From: Methylocaldum sp002005105
Lineage (GTDB): Bacteria > Pseudomonadota > Gammaproteobacteria > Methylococcales > Methylococcaceae
Length of the DNA: 64,000 bases
Direction: 5' to 3'
NCBI RefSeq assembly: GCF_051027545.1
Contig: NZ_CP194902.1
Location: 4,650,001 to 4,714,000 of the forward strand
Shown in pieces: positions 27,944-35,364 of this stretch (position 1 is its first letter; each line of letters opens with the position of its first letter). Made by a program: the position numbers and the translations under genes. Below the pieces are notes generated by a model, which worked only from the letters and a program-made list of their open reading frames with translations, had not been told where the DNA came from and made no database searches.

Positions 27944-28092
27944 TTATTAATCAGGCCCGTAAATACCCTCCTGGTATTTCGGGCCGCCGCCCAGGCCGGT
28001 ACATGCCCGGCCTGGGCTCACGCGGCTTGTCGCCGCGCCGGGGCATCCCTGCCCCGGATTAACCCGGCCTATATTTATAGGCCGGGTTAATA
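27944..28092. repeat. 150-bp five-hairpin cassette, copy 2
   Basis: Near-identical second copy of 23365-23514, same orientation, about 4.6 kb away; differences are a one-base deletion in the second hairpin and a T for C. Edges are TTATTAA (27944) and TTAATAA (28093). It ends 27 bp before the tRNA-Ala gene. Confidence 0.8.
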
Positions 28093-28119
28093 ACGATTAG
28101 CCTTGTCTTTTTTGCACTT

Positions 28120-28195
28120 GGGCCGGTAGCTCAGCTGGGAGAGCGCTGCGTTCGCAATGCAGAGGTCGGGAGTTCGATCCTCCTCCGGTCCACCA
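28120..28195 (+). tRNA. tRNA-Ala (CGC anticodon)
   Basis: A 76-nt cloverleaf: acceptor GGGCCGG (28120-28126) pairs with CCGGTCC (28185-28191, one G-U), discriminator A, encoded CCA at 28193-28195. D-arm GCTCAGCTGGGAGAGC; anticodon stem CTGCG/TGCAG around TTCGCAA, anticodon CGC (28153-28155). T-arm GGTCGGGAGTTCGATCCTCC region is canonical. Decayed recombinase-associated genes and the defence island follow directly, so its 3' end is a likely integration site. Confidence 0.97.
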
Positions 28196-28204
28196 CCGAT
28201 TCAG

Positions 28205-28231
28205 AAGCCAGGCCTCTCGCCCGGCTTTTTT
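28205..28231 (+). terminator. Intrinsic terminator after tRNA-Ala
   Basis: AAGCC-A-GGC (28205-28213) pairs with GCC-C-GGCTT (28219-28227) with one internal mismatch, loop CTCTC, and six T (28226-28231). It lies 10 nt downstream of the tRNA CCA. Confidence 0.8.
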
Positions 28232-28445
28232 CTTGCCCGAAGCGCCAGCGCTGGCGCGCCTTCCCGGAGCGGCGCGGTGTCTGGCCGCGCGGCGGCGGGC
28301 GCTTTTCCCCACCCTTTTGCCCCGCTCGGCCTCTCTTTTCTCCATTCAACCTGTGGCTGGCCGATGCACAGGCCTGGCCAAATCAACGACTTGCACGCGG
28401 CGGTTCGCGGTCAATCCAGGTGACCAGGCCGGAGTCGAGCCCGAT

Positions 28446-28805
28446 TCAGCCGTCCAGGCGCCCGAACAACCGGGCCTGATCGTCCCAGGACCAGGGCACC
28501 TCGTTGTTCTTCAGCCGGATCAGGCTCAGCGTGCGGGGTTGCTTGCCGGCGAGCAGCGCCCGCACCACGGCCGGGGCCAACAAAATCAGGCGCAGCAGCT
28601 CGTTGACCGTGGTCGGGTGCAGGCCATCGCGCCGTCTCCCTGCCGCTGGCCCCCTGCCCCTCGTCGAGCAGGCGCTGCCAGTGGAAGGCGTGCGACAAGG
28701 CAGTGAGGATGGGCGTCTCGGGGCAGCCCGAAGCCGGCAGCACCCATTTGAGCCCGCCGCTTCGCTTGATGCGCACCGGGATCACTGGCCATCGAAGATG
28801 GCGAG
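28446..28805 (-). pseudogene. Frameshifted recombinase-associated gene remnant
   Basis: On the minus strand the frame reads VIPVRIKRSGGLKWVLPASG, then TPILTALSHAFHWQRLLDEG, after which the reading frame must shift (around 28630) to continue HPTTVNELLRLILLAPAVVR, ALLAGKQPRTLSLIRLKNNE, VPWSWDDQARLFGRLDG and stop at 28446. This organisation (A-x-WQRLLDEG, then an HTH segment and a C-terminal W-rich end) is what I associate with small genes found beside serine recombinases of integrated elements. No start codon is clear and the 5' side runs into repeat B at 28814. It is a dead copy. Confidence 0.7.
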
Positions 28806-28813
28806 CAGGTTGT

Positions 28814-28918
28814 CTAAGTACATTCCGCAAATATTTGCGGAATCTCGACTGATTGGCTTGATTGGCGGGGTTGTCCTGCAGGTTGTCTATGCCGCAAGAC
28901 TTCCCTGAATGTACTTAG
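28814..28918. repeat. Family B element (105 bp), copy 1
   Basis: Perfect 12-bp terminal inverted repeats: CTAAGTACATTC (28814-28825) and GAATGTACTTAG (28907-28918). The interior contains TTGCGGAATCTCGAC and ATGCCGCAAGACTTCC. Same orientation and length class as 62235-62340. The final AG is shared with the start of the adjoining family A element. Confidence 0.85.
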
Positions 28919-29072
28919 AGCGTTTTCCGAATCGGTGTAAGGGATTCGGATATGTAGGTCGGCAATCCCTTGCCGACGTATCGGCTCGGCGAAGGGCGTT
29001 GTCGGCAAGGGATTGCCGACCTACGTTCTCCCCTCCTGGCACGAATCCGTACACCGGGATGGAAAACGCTCT
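28917..29072. repeat. Family A element, short form (156 bp), copy 1
   Basis: Perfect 12-bp terminal inverted repeats AGAGCGTTTTCC (28917-28928) and GGAAAACGCTCT (29061-29072). The core palindrome has arms GTAGGTCGGCAATCCC and GGGATTGCCGACCTAC. It has exactly the same length as the copy at 62081-62236, with similar flanking segments (ACACCGGGATG near the right end). Confidence 0.88.
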
Positions 29073-29240
29073 AACACCGTCTCCACCTGCCCGAGGTCGC
29101 CGACGTGGCCCGGTAGATGGCCTCGAGATCGTGGCCGAAGCGGTTGTCGGCCAGGCGTTGCAACCGTTCGATCTTTTCCCGGACAAAGCCGTAGCGGCGC
29201 ACGTAAGCGTCGAGTGGGGTCGGATTGGCTTGTGCTTCAT
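29071..29240 (-). pseudogene. Remnant of an integrated-element gene with out-of-frame start
   Basis: A ribosome site (GAGGAG) and ATG at 29240 are present on the minus strand, but the protein-like frame is shifted by one base: EAQANPTPLDAYVRRYGFVR, EKIERLQRLADNRFGHDLEA, IYRATSATSGRWRRC, ending inside the family A element at 29071. The frame from the ATG itself gives low-complexity nonsense. The ERLQ.LADN.FG pattern is familiar from small proteins in integrated elements, but I cannot name the family. Confidence 0.5.
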
Positions 29241-29384
29241 GGCGGCTCCTCAGTATTGAACGGAGCCCATTCAGGCGCTTCTGGGTCGCGCAGCCAAAGC
29301 ACGGAGTGCATTTCCACCCCCTGCTTATTGCTAAATTCAGCTTTTTGTGCAATAAAGCCGACTTCTTAGTGCAAAGAGTCATTT

Positions 29385-30545
29385 ATGGAACGCGGCGCCA
29401 CCGGCAACTACGAAACCTCGGTCGCGGCGGGCGAAACCTGCCGCGCGTTCGTGCCCGCGCCCCTGCCGCCTGAACCGCCGCTAACCGTGGACGCCAGCCT
29501 GCAGGAGCGGCTGGACGACGCCCATCTGGCCTTGGGCCGGCTAGACAGCATCACGGTGTTGCTGCCGGAAACCTCGGTGTTCCTCTACAGCTACGTCCGC
29601 AAGGAGGCGGTGATGTCCTCGCAGATCGAGGGCACACAGTCGTCCCTGTCGGACCTGATGCTCTACGAGGCCGAGGGTGCACCCGGCGTGCCGCTGGACG
29701 ATGTGCGCGAAGTGTCCTGTTACGTCGCCGCGCTGGAGCACGGCCTTGGCTTACTCAAGGGCGGCCTGCCGCTGTGCACCCGCCTGATGAACGAGATTCA
29801 CACCAAGCTGATGACCCACGCGCGTGGTGCCGGCAAGGCCCCGGGCGAAGTGCGCCGCACGCAAAACTGGATCGGCGGCGCATCCCCGGCGCGCGCATCG
29901 TTCGTACCGCCGCCGCCCCAGCGGGTGGGGGATTGTCTGTCCGACCTGGAGAAATTCCTCAACGACCAGCCGGTCCGCCACTCGGCGCTGATCAAGGCCG
30001 CGCTGTCGCACGTTCAGTTCGAGACCATCCACCCCTACCTGGACGGCAACGGGCGCCTGGGCCGGCTGCTGATCCCGCTGATCCTGGTGCACGAGGGCGT
30101 ATTGCGCGAGCCGCTGCTGTACCTGTCGCTGTACTTCAAGACCTACCGCAGCAACTACTACGAGATGCTGCAGCGGGTACGCGAGCACGGCGACTGGGAG
30201 GAGTGGCTGTGGTTCTTCGCCACTGCCGTGCGCTACACCGCCACGCAGGCCGTGGACACCGCCAAGGCGCTCAATGCCCTAGGCGAAGCCGACCGCGAAC
30301 GCATCCGCAGCCTAGGCCGCGTCGCCCCCTCGGCGCTCCAGGTCCACCAGGCCCTGTTCGCCCGCCCGGTGACCACTATTCCCGCCATCGGCGCCGTCAC
30401 CGGCCAGAGCCCGCACACGGTAGGCAAGATGCTCGACGCGATGATCGAGCTGGGCCTGGTGCGCGAGTTGACCGGCCTGAAACGCAACCGCATCTATGAA
30501 TACACCGCCTACCTGGAACTGCTGAACCGGGAAGGCGAGCAATGA
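29385..30545 (+). CDS. Fic-family protein, first of two in the defence island
   Basis: 386 residues. Fic enzymes transfer AMP (or another nucleotide part) to hydroxyl side chains. The Fic core HPYLDGNGRLGR is at residues 216-227 with catalytic His216, and the N-terminal inhibition helix motif (S/T)xxxE(G/N) is seen as S78-SQI-E82-G83, so this is a class II, self-inhibited type. The region before it (about 90-180) is the Fic_N-like helical part; the C-terminal 80 residues (TIPAIGAVTGQSPHTVGKML) form a winged helix that could bind DNA. It is 19 nt upstream of hsdM and in the same orientation, so co-transcription with the restriction genes is likely. Confidence 0.9.
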   Translation: MERGATGNYETSVAAGETCRAFVPAPLPPEPPLTVDASLQERLDDAHLALGRLDSITVLLPETSVFLYSYVRKEAVMSSQIEGTQSSLSDLMLYEAEGAPGVPLDDVREVSCYVAALEHGLGLLKGGLPLCTRLMNEIHTKLMTHARGAGKAPGEVRRTQNWIGGASPARASFVPPPPQRVGDCLSDLEKFLNDQPVRHSALIKAALSHVQFETIHPYLDGNGRLGRLLIPLILVHEGVLREPLLYLSLYFKTYRSNYYEMLQRVREHGDWEEWLWFFATAVRYTATQAVDTAKALNALGEADRERIRSLGRVAPSALQVHQALFARPVTTIPAIGAVTGQSPHTVGKMLDAMIELGLVRELTGLKRNRIYEYTAYLELLNREGEQ

Positions 30546-30564
30546 CGAATCCGGAAGACCACCG

Positions 30565-33069
30565 ATGCCCCTGACCCTGCCCCAACTGGAGCGCCACCTG
30601 TTCAAGGCCGCCGACATCCTGCGCGGCAAGATGGACGCCTCCGAGTTCAAGGAATACATCTTCGGCATGCTGTTCCTCAAGCGCTGCTCCGACGTGTTCG
30701 ACCAGCGACGCGAGGAAGTGATCCGCCTCGAAATGGACGCCGGCAAGAGCCAAGCCGAAGCAGAAGCCGCCGCGGAGAACCCGCGCTGGTACAAGAAGGA
30801 AGGCTCCTTCTGGGTGCCGCCGCAGTCGCGCTACGAATACCTGCTGAACGACGCCCACCAGAACGTCGGCGATTACCTGAACAAGGCGCTCACCGGCATC
30901 GAGACGGCCAACACCAGCCTGTACGACGTGCTGGAGCATATCGACTTCACCCGCAAGGTGGGCCAGAGCAAGATCCCGGACATCAAGCTGCGCCAGCTGA
31001 TCTCGCACTTCGGGATCCACCGCCTGCGCAACGAGGACTTCGAGTTCCCCGACCTGCTGGGCGCGGCCTACGAGTACCTGATCGGCGAATTCGCCGACTC
31101 GGCCGGCAAGAAGGGCGGTGAGTTCTACACGCCGCGCTCGGTGGTCCGGATGATGGTGCGCCTCGTCAAGCCGACCCTGGCCCACGACATCTACGACCCC
31201 TGCTGCGGCTCCGGCGGCATGCTGATCGCGGCCAAGGAGTACATCGACGAACACGGAGAGGACGGCCGCAAGGCCAATCTCTTCGGCCAGGAGTTCAACG
31301 GCACGGTGTGGTCCATCGCCAAGATGAACATGCTGCTGCACGGCATCAGCACCGCCAATCTGCAGAACGACGACATCCTGGCCGAGCCGCAGCATGTCGA
31401 AGGCGGCGAGCTGATGCGTTTCGACCGGGTGCTCACCAACCCGCCGTTTTCCATCAACTGGGGCAATACGGAGAAGACCGCCGACGGCACGCCCGCCTGG
31501 TCGCCCAAGTTCCCCGAGCGCTTCCGTTACGGCCAGGTGCCGCTGGGCGCGAAAAAGGCCGACCTGATGTTCCTGCAGCACATGCTGGCCGTCACCCGCG
31601 ACGGCGGCATGGTCGCCACCGTCATGCCCCACGGCGTGCTGTTCCGCGGCGGCGAAGAGAAGACCATCCGCGCACGGCTAATCGACGACGACCTGCTCGA
31701 GGCCGTGATCGGTGTCGCGCCCAATCTGTTCTACGGCACCGGCATCCCTGCCTGCATCCTGGTGCTGCGCCAGAGCGTGCAGAACGGTGCGAATCGCGTC
31801 AGCGGCAAACCTCCCGAGCGCCAGGGCAAGGTGCTGTTCATCAACGCCGACCGCGAGTTCTTCGAAGGCCGGGCGCAGAACTATCTGCTGCCCGAGCACA
31901 TCGAGAAGATCGTCACCACCTTCGACGAGTTCAAGCAGGTAGACGGCTTTTCGGCCATCGTCGACAACGCCACGCTGAAAAAGAACGACTACAACCTCAA
32001 CATCCGCCGCTACGCCGACAACGCCCCGCCGCCCGAGCCCCACGACGTGCGCGCGCATCTGGTCGGCGGCGTGCCCAAGGCCGAGGTGCATGCCGAAGCG
32101 ATGGCCCGCCTGTTCAAGGCGCACGGCCTCGACCCGATGGACCTGTTCGTCGAGCGTGACGAGAGGTACGTCGACTTCAAACCCGAGCTGGCAAAGCGTC
32201 AGGACCTCAAGCCCGCCATCGAGAACAACGCGGGCCTCGTCGCCAAGGAAGCCGACATCCGCGAGGCCTTCGAGCAGTGGTGGCAACAGCACAGCGCCCG
32301 CATCACCGCGCTGGCCGGGCAAATCGACAACGCGGCCATCCTCGTCGCCCTGCGCAACGACCTGCTGGCCAGCTTCAGTGAAAGCCTGGAAGTCATCGGC
32401 ATGCTCGATCCCTTCCAGGTGCGGGGCATCATCGCCGGCTTCTGGTACCAGACCAAGTACGACTTCCTTACCCTGATGGCGCGCGGCGCCAAGGGCGTGG
32501 CCGACGCCTGGCGCACCAGCATCGTCACCGCGCTGGAAGACAAGGCCAGCAAGGAAAGCCCGCTGGAGCACAAGCTCGTCAAGTTCCTGATGAGCGACTT
32601 CGTCGAGGCCATCAACGAGCTGGAGGCGAAGAAGGCCGAGCTGGACAGCCTGATCAAGGCAGCCAGCCCCAAGGATGCCGAGGCCGAGGATCGCGAAACC
32701 GCGGAGGCCGCGGACGAGGACGCCGATGACGAGAACGCGGTCGACGAAGCGCAGCTCAAGGCGTGGAAAAAGGAGCTCACCGCCGTCAAGAAGCAGCTCA
32801 AGGCCAAGAAGGAGAGCTTTGCGGCGCACATCAATGCCGCCGTCGATGGCCTGTCGGCCGAGCAGGCCGCCGAGCTGCTGCTGACCATCCTGCACAACGA
32901 CATGCGCGCCATCGTCGAGCGCTACATCGCAGCGCAGCGCAAGGCCATCGTCGCCACGTTCGAAAACTGGTGGGATAAGTACCGCGTAACGCTGACCGAG
33001 ATCGAGGGCAAGCGGGATGCAGCAGCGAAGGCGCTGCAGGGATTCTTGAAAGGGTTGCGGTATGTCTGA
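30565..33069 (+). CDS. hsdM: Type I restriction-modification methyltransferase subunit
   Basis: 834 residues. HsdM methylates adenine N6 using SAM, with specificity from HsdS. The N-terminal HsdM_N helical domain (LERHLFKAADILRGKMDASE) is followed by the N6-MTase fold: motif I DPCCGSGG at 211-218 and catalytic motif IV NPPF at 292-295. It is about 300 residues longer than a minimal HsdM; the extra C-terminal part is strongly charged and helical, with an acidic stretch (AEAADEDADDENAVDEAQL) next to a lysine-rich coiled coil (KKELTAVKKQLKAKKESF). The last 8 nt overlap hsdS. Length and extension fit the large-HsdM subgroup of type I systems. Confidence 0.96.
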   Translation: MPLTLPQLERHLFKAADILRGKMDASEFKEYIFGMLFLKRCSDVFDQRREEVIRLEMDAGKSQAEAEAAAENPRWYKKEGSFWVPPQSRYEYLLNDAHQNVGDYLNKALTGIETANTSLYDVLEHIDFTRKVGQSKIPDIKLRQLISHFGIHRLRNEDFEFPDLLGAAYEYLIGEFADSAGKKGGEFYTPRSVVRMMVRLVKPTLAHDIYDPCCGSGGMLIAAKEYIDEHGEDGRKANLFGQEFNGTVWSIAKMNMLLHGISTANLQNDDILAEPQHVEGGELMRFDRVLTNPPFSINWGNTEKTADGTPAWSPKFPERFRYGQVPLGAKKADLMFLQHMLAVTRDGGMVATVMPHGVLFRGGEEKTIRARLIDDDLLEAVIGVAPNLFYGTGIPACILVLRQSVQNGANRVSGKPPERQGKVLFINADREFFEGRAQNYLLPEHIEKIVTTFDEFKQVDGFSAIVDNATLKKNDYNLNIRRYADNAPPPEPHDVRAHLVGGVPKAEVHAEAMARLFKAHGLDPMDLFVERDERYVDFKPELAKRQDLKPAIENNAGLVAKEADIREAFEQWWQQHSARITALAGQIDNAAILVALRNDLLASFSESLEVIGMLDPFQVRGIIAGFWYQTKYDFLTLMARGAKGVADAWRTSIVTALEDKASKESPLEHKLVKFLMSDFVEAINELEAKKAELDSLIKAASPKDAEAEDRETAEAADEDADDENAVDEAQLKAWKKELTAVKKQLKAKKESFAAHINAAVDGLSAEQAAELLLTILHNDMRAIVERYIAAQRKAIVATFENWWDKYRVTLTEIEGKRDAAAKALQGFLKGLRYV

Positions 33070-34333
33070 GGCAATCCCCGTTGGCTGGCAGCGTCGCAGT
33101 CTGAGCTCTCTCGGCGAATACGAGAACGGCTTTGCCTTTAACGAGCTGCACTGGTCAGAGCATGGACTGCCGATCGTACGCATCGCGCAGATCACGGGAA
33201 CTCAGGGAATTGTTGATCGATACCCTGGTCGGCTACCGGATACGTTCCGCATCGATAGCGGCGATCTGATTTTTTCTTGGAGCGGGACCCTGGCCGTTGT
33301 CCGGTGGGCTGGTGGCCCCGCCTGGCTGAATCAACACCTTTTCAAGGTCGTCCCAGCTCCGGGCATTGACAGGTCTCTCTTGTTCCATGTGCTGCAGGCA
33401 TCAGTTGCCGAGATGAACAAACGGACGCACGGCAGCACGATGAAGCACATCAAGCGCGGAGAACTGCGTGAGTTCTTCGTGTCGATCCCAGTCGCTGTGG
33501 ATGAGCAACGAAGACTCGCCTCAGTGCTCGACACCCTCGACACCGCCATCCACGAAACCGAGGCGATCATCGCCAAGCTCAAGGCCGTCAAGCAGGGCCT
33601 GTTGCACGACCTGCTGACGCGCGGCATCGACGCCAACGGCGAACTGCGCCCGCCCCAGGCCGAGGCGCCGCATCTCTACAAGCAGTCGCCGCTGGGGTGG
33701 ATTCCGAAGGAGTGGAACGCACCGCGACTGCTTGATGTTTCGAATCGAATTACCGATGGAACCCATGAAGCGGTGACGACGGTCGCAGACGGCGGGGGTG
33801 AGGTGCCTTTCCTGTTTGTGTCTTGCGTTCGGGATGGCGAGGTTGCATGGGATAAGGCGGCGTCCATTACGAGGCGGGACTACGTCCGAATCTCGAAAGG
33901 GCGCGAACCAGAGCCTGGAATGGTTTTGTACACCGCTGTCGGATCGTACGGGCATGCGGCAGAGGTTGGCGACAAGCGCGAGTTCGCGTTCCAACGCCAC
34001 ATTGCTTGCATATACCCAGACGCGACACAGGTGATAGCCGGCTTCATGCCGTTTGTTCTCAATTGGGAACCAATGCAGCGATACGCAGATAGGGTTGCAC
34101 TTGGCAATGCCCAGAAGACGGTCACGCTCGGTGAGCTCTCTCGATATCCGTTCGTTTGCCCGAAGAAGACTGAGCAAGTGGAGATCGTCGGTCGAGTGCG
34201 CGCGGTGCAAGAAAAGCTGACGTCGGAGCAGCGCTGTTTGGAGAAACTTCAGCTCCAAAAGTCCGGCCTCATGGACGACCTCCTCACCGGTCGCGTCCGC
34301 GTCACGCCGCTGCTGGAGGGCGGCGCGCCATGA
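33062..34333 (+). CDS. hsdS: Type I restriction-modification specificity subunit
   Basis: 423 residues with the two-TRD layout of HsdS. TRD1 covers about 1-155 (GWQRRSLSSLGEYENGFAF) and is followed by a conserved helix (LASVLDTLDTAIHETEAIIA, KLKAVKQGLLHDLLTRGID). TRD2 runs about 205-390 (SPLGWIPKEWNAPRLLDVSN) and is followed by a second helix (SEQRCLEKLQLQKSGLMDDL, LTGRV). The two helices are the spacers that set the gap between half-sites. Codon use in the TRDs looks less GC-biased than in the neighbours, as expected for exchanged recognition domains. Starts within the hsdM stop region and overlaps the second fic gene by ATGA. Confidence 0.95.
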   Translation: MSEAIPVGWQRRSLSSLGEYENGFAFNELHWSEHGLPIVRIAQITGTQGIVDRYPGRLPDTFRIDSGDLIFSWSGTLAVVRWAGGPAWLNQHLFKVVPAPGIDRSLLFHVLQASVAEMNKRTHGSTMKHIKRGELREFFVSIPVAVDEQRRLASVLDTLDTAIHETEAIIAKLKAVKQGLLHDLLTRGIDANGELRPPQAEAPHLYKQSPLGWIPKEWNAPRLLDVSNRITDGTHEAVTTVADGGGEVPFLFVSCVRDGEVAWDKAASITRRDYVRISKGREPEPGMVLYTAVGSYGHAAEVGDKREFAFQRHIACIYPDATQVIAGFMPFVLNWEPMQRYADRVALGNAQKTVTLGELSRYPFVCPKKTEQVEIVGRVRAVQEKLTSEQRCLEKLQLQKSGLMDDLLTGRVRVTPLLEGGAP

Positions 34334-35364
34334 GCGACTATCGCCCGCCGTTTTCCCTGACCGGCGAAATCGTCACGCGGGTGGCCGAAATCGGCGAAAT
34401 GCTGGGACGGTTCGAGCTGCGGCTGGAGCGGGAAGACCCGCTGCGCCTGCGCCGCATCAACCGTATCCGCACCGTGACCGGCTCGCTGGCCATTGAAGGC
34501 AACACACTCAGCGAAGCGCAGATAACCGCCATCCTCGACGGCAAACGGGTCATCGCGCCGCCGCGAGAAATTCAGGAAGCCCGCAACGCGCTGGCGGCCT
34601 ACGAACGCATGCCGGCCTGGGACCCGCTGCGGGAATCCGATTTGCTGGACGCGCACCGGCTGTTGATGCTGGGCCTGCTGGACAGCGCTGGAAGCTACCG
34701 TCCGGGCGGCGTCGGCGTGATGGCCGGCGAACAGGTCTTGCACATGGCCCCGCCCGCCAACCAGGTGCCGCGTCTGATGGCCGATTTGCTCGCTTGGCTC
34801 GCCGCGACCGAGGATCACCCGCTGATCGCCAGCTCGGTATTTCACTACGAATTCGAATTCATTCACCCGTTCGCCGACGGCAACGGCCGCATCGGGCGCC
34901 TGTGGCAGACCCTGCTGCTTTCTCGCTGGCAGCCCCTGTTCGCTAATTTGCCGGTCGAAAGCCTGATCCATCGGCATCAGGCGGCCTATTACCGGGCGAT
35001 TCAACTCAGTACCGAGCAAACCGACAGCGCCCCCTTCATCGGCTTCATGCTCACCATGATCCGCGATGCACTGCGGGAAAACCTCGCCCCCCAAGTCGGC
35101 CCTCATGTCACCCCCCAAGTCGAGGCATTGCTCCGCGCTCTCCACGGAGAAATGTCCCGCGAACACCTGCAAGCGGCCTTGGGTTTGGCAGACCGGAAAT
35201 CCTTCCGCCAAAGGTACCTGATTCCCGCGCTCCAAGCCGGCTGGATTGAAAGGACCCTACCGGGCAAACCGCAAAGCCGTTTACAGAAATATCGCTTGTC
35301 CGAGCAGGGGGGCATGGTGCTGGCTGCTCTGCGGGACAGTGACAAAACCGAAGGAAAACGTTAA
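34330..35364 (+). CDS. Second Fic-family protein, inserted between hsdS and hsdR
   Basis: 344 residues. The Fic motif HPFADGNGRIGR is at 179-190 (His179 catalytic). The N-terminal inhibition motif S52-LAI-E56-G57-N58 is intact, so it is self-inhibited like the first one. The C-terminal 90 residues contain a winged-helix segment (LQAALGLADRKSFRQRYLIP). It is not a recent duplicate of the first Fic protein: lengths, the flanking sequence and the core differ. It overlaps hsdS by ATGA and hsdR by one base (TAATG), so it is translated as part of the restriction operon. A regulatory or toxin role linked to the R-M system is inference. Confidence 0.92.
   Translation: MSDYRPPFSLTGEIVTRVAEIGEMLGRFELRLEREDPLRLRRINRIRTVTGSLAIEGNTLSEAQITAILDGKRVIAPPREIQEARNALAAYERMPAWDPLRESDLLDAHRLLMLGLLDSAGSYRPGGVGVMAGEQVLHMAPPANQVPRLMADLLAWLAATEDHPLIASSVFHYEFEFIHPFADGNGRIGRLWQTLLLSRWQPLFANLPVESLIHRHQAAYYRAIQLSTEQTDSAPFIGFMLTMIRDALRENLAPQVGPHVTPQVEALLRALHGEMSREHLQAALGLADRKSFRQRYLIPALQAGWIERTLPGKPQSRLQKYRLSEQGGMVLAALRDSDKTEGKR

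Noticed and set aside
28097..28349. Open frames on the minus strand across tRNA-Ala giving the well-known SNSRPLHCERSALPAE string
   Set aside because: This is the antisense of the tRNA gene, a common false protein; no start site or family supports it.
30397..33195. Long minus-strand frames (411 and 505 codons) opposite fic, hsdM and hsdS
   Set aside because: They mirror the codon pattern of the real genes, and the plus strand has complete motif sets.
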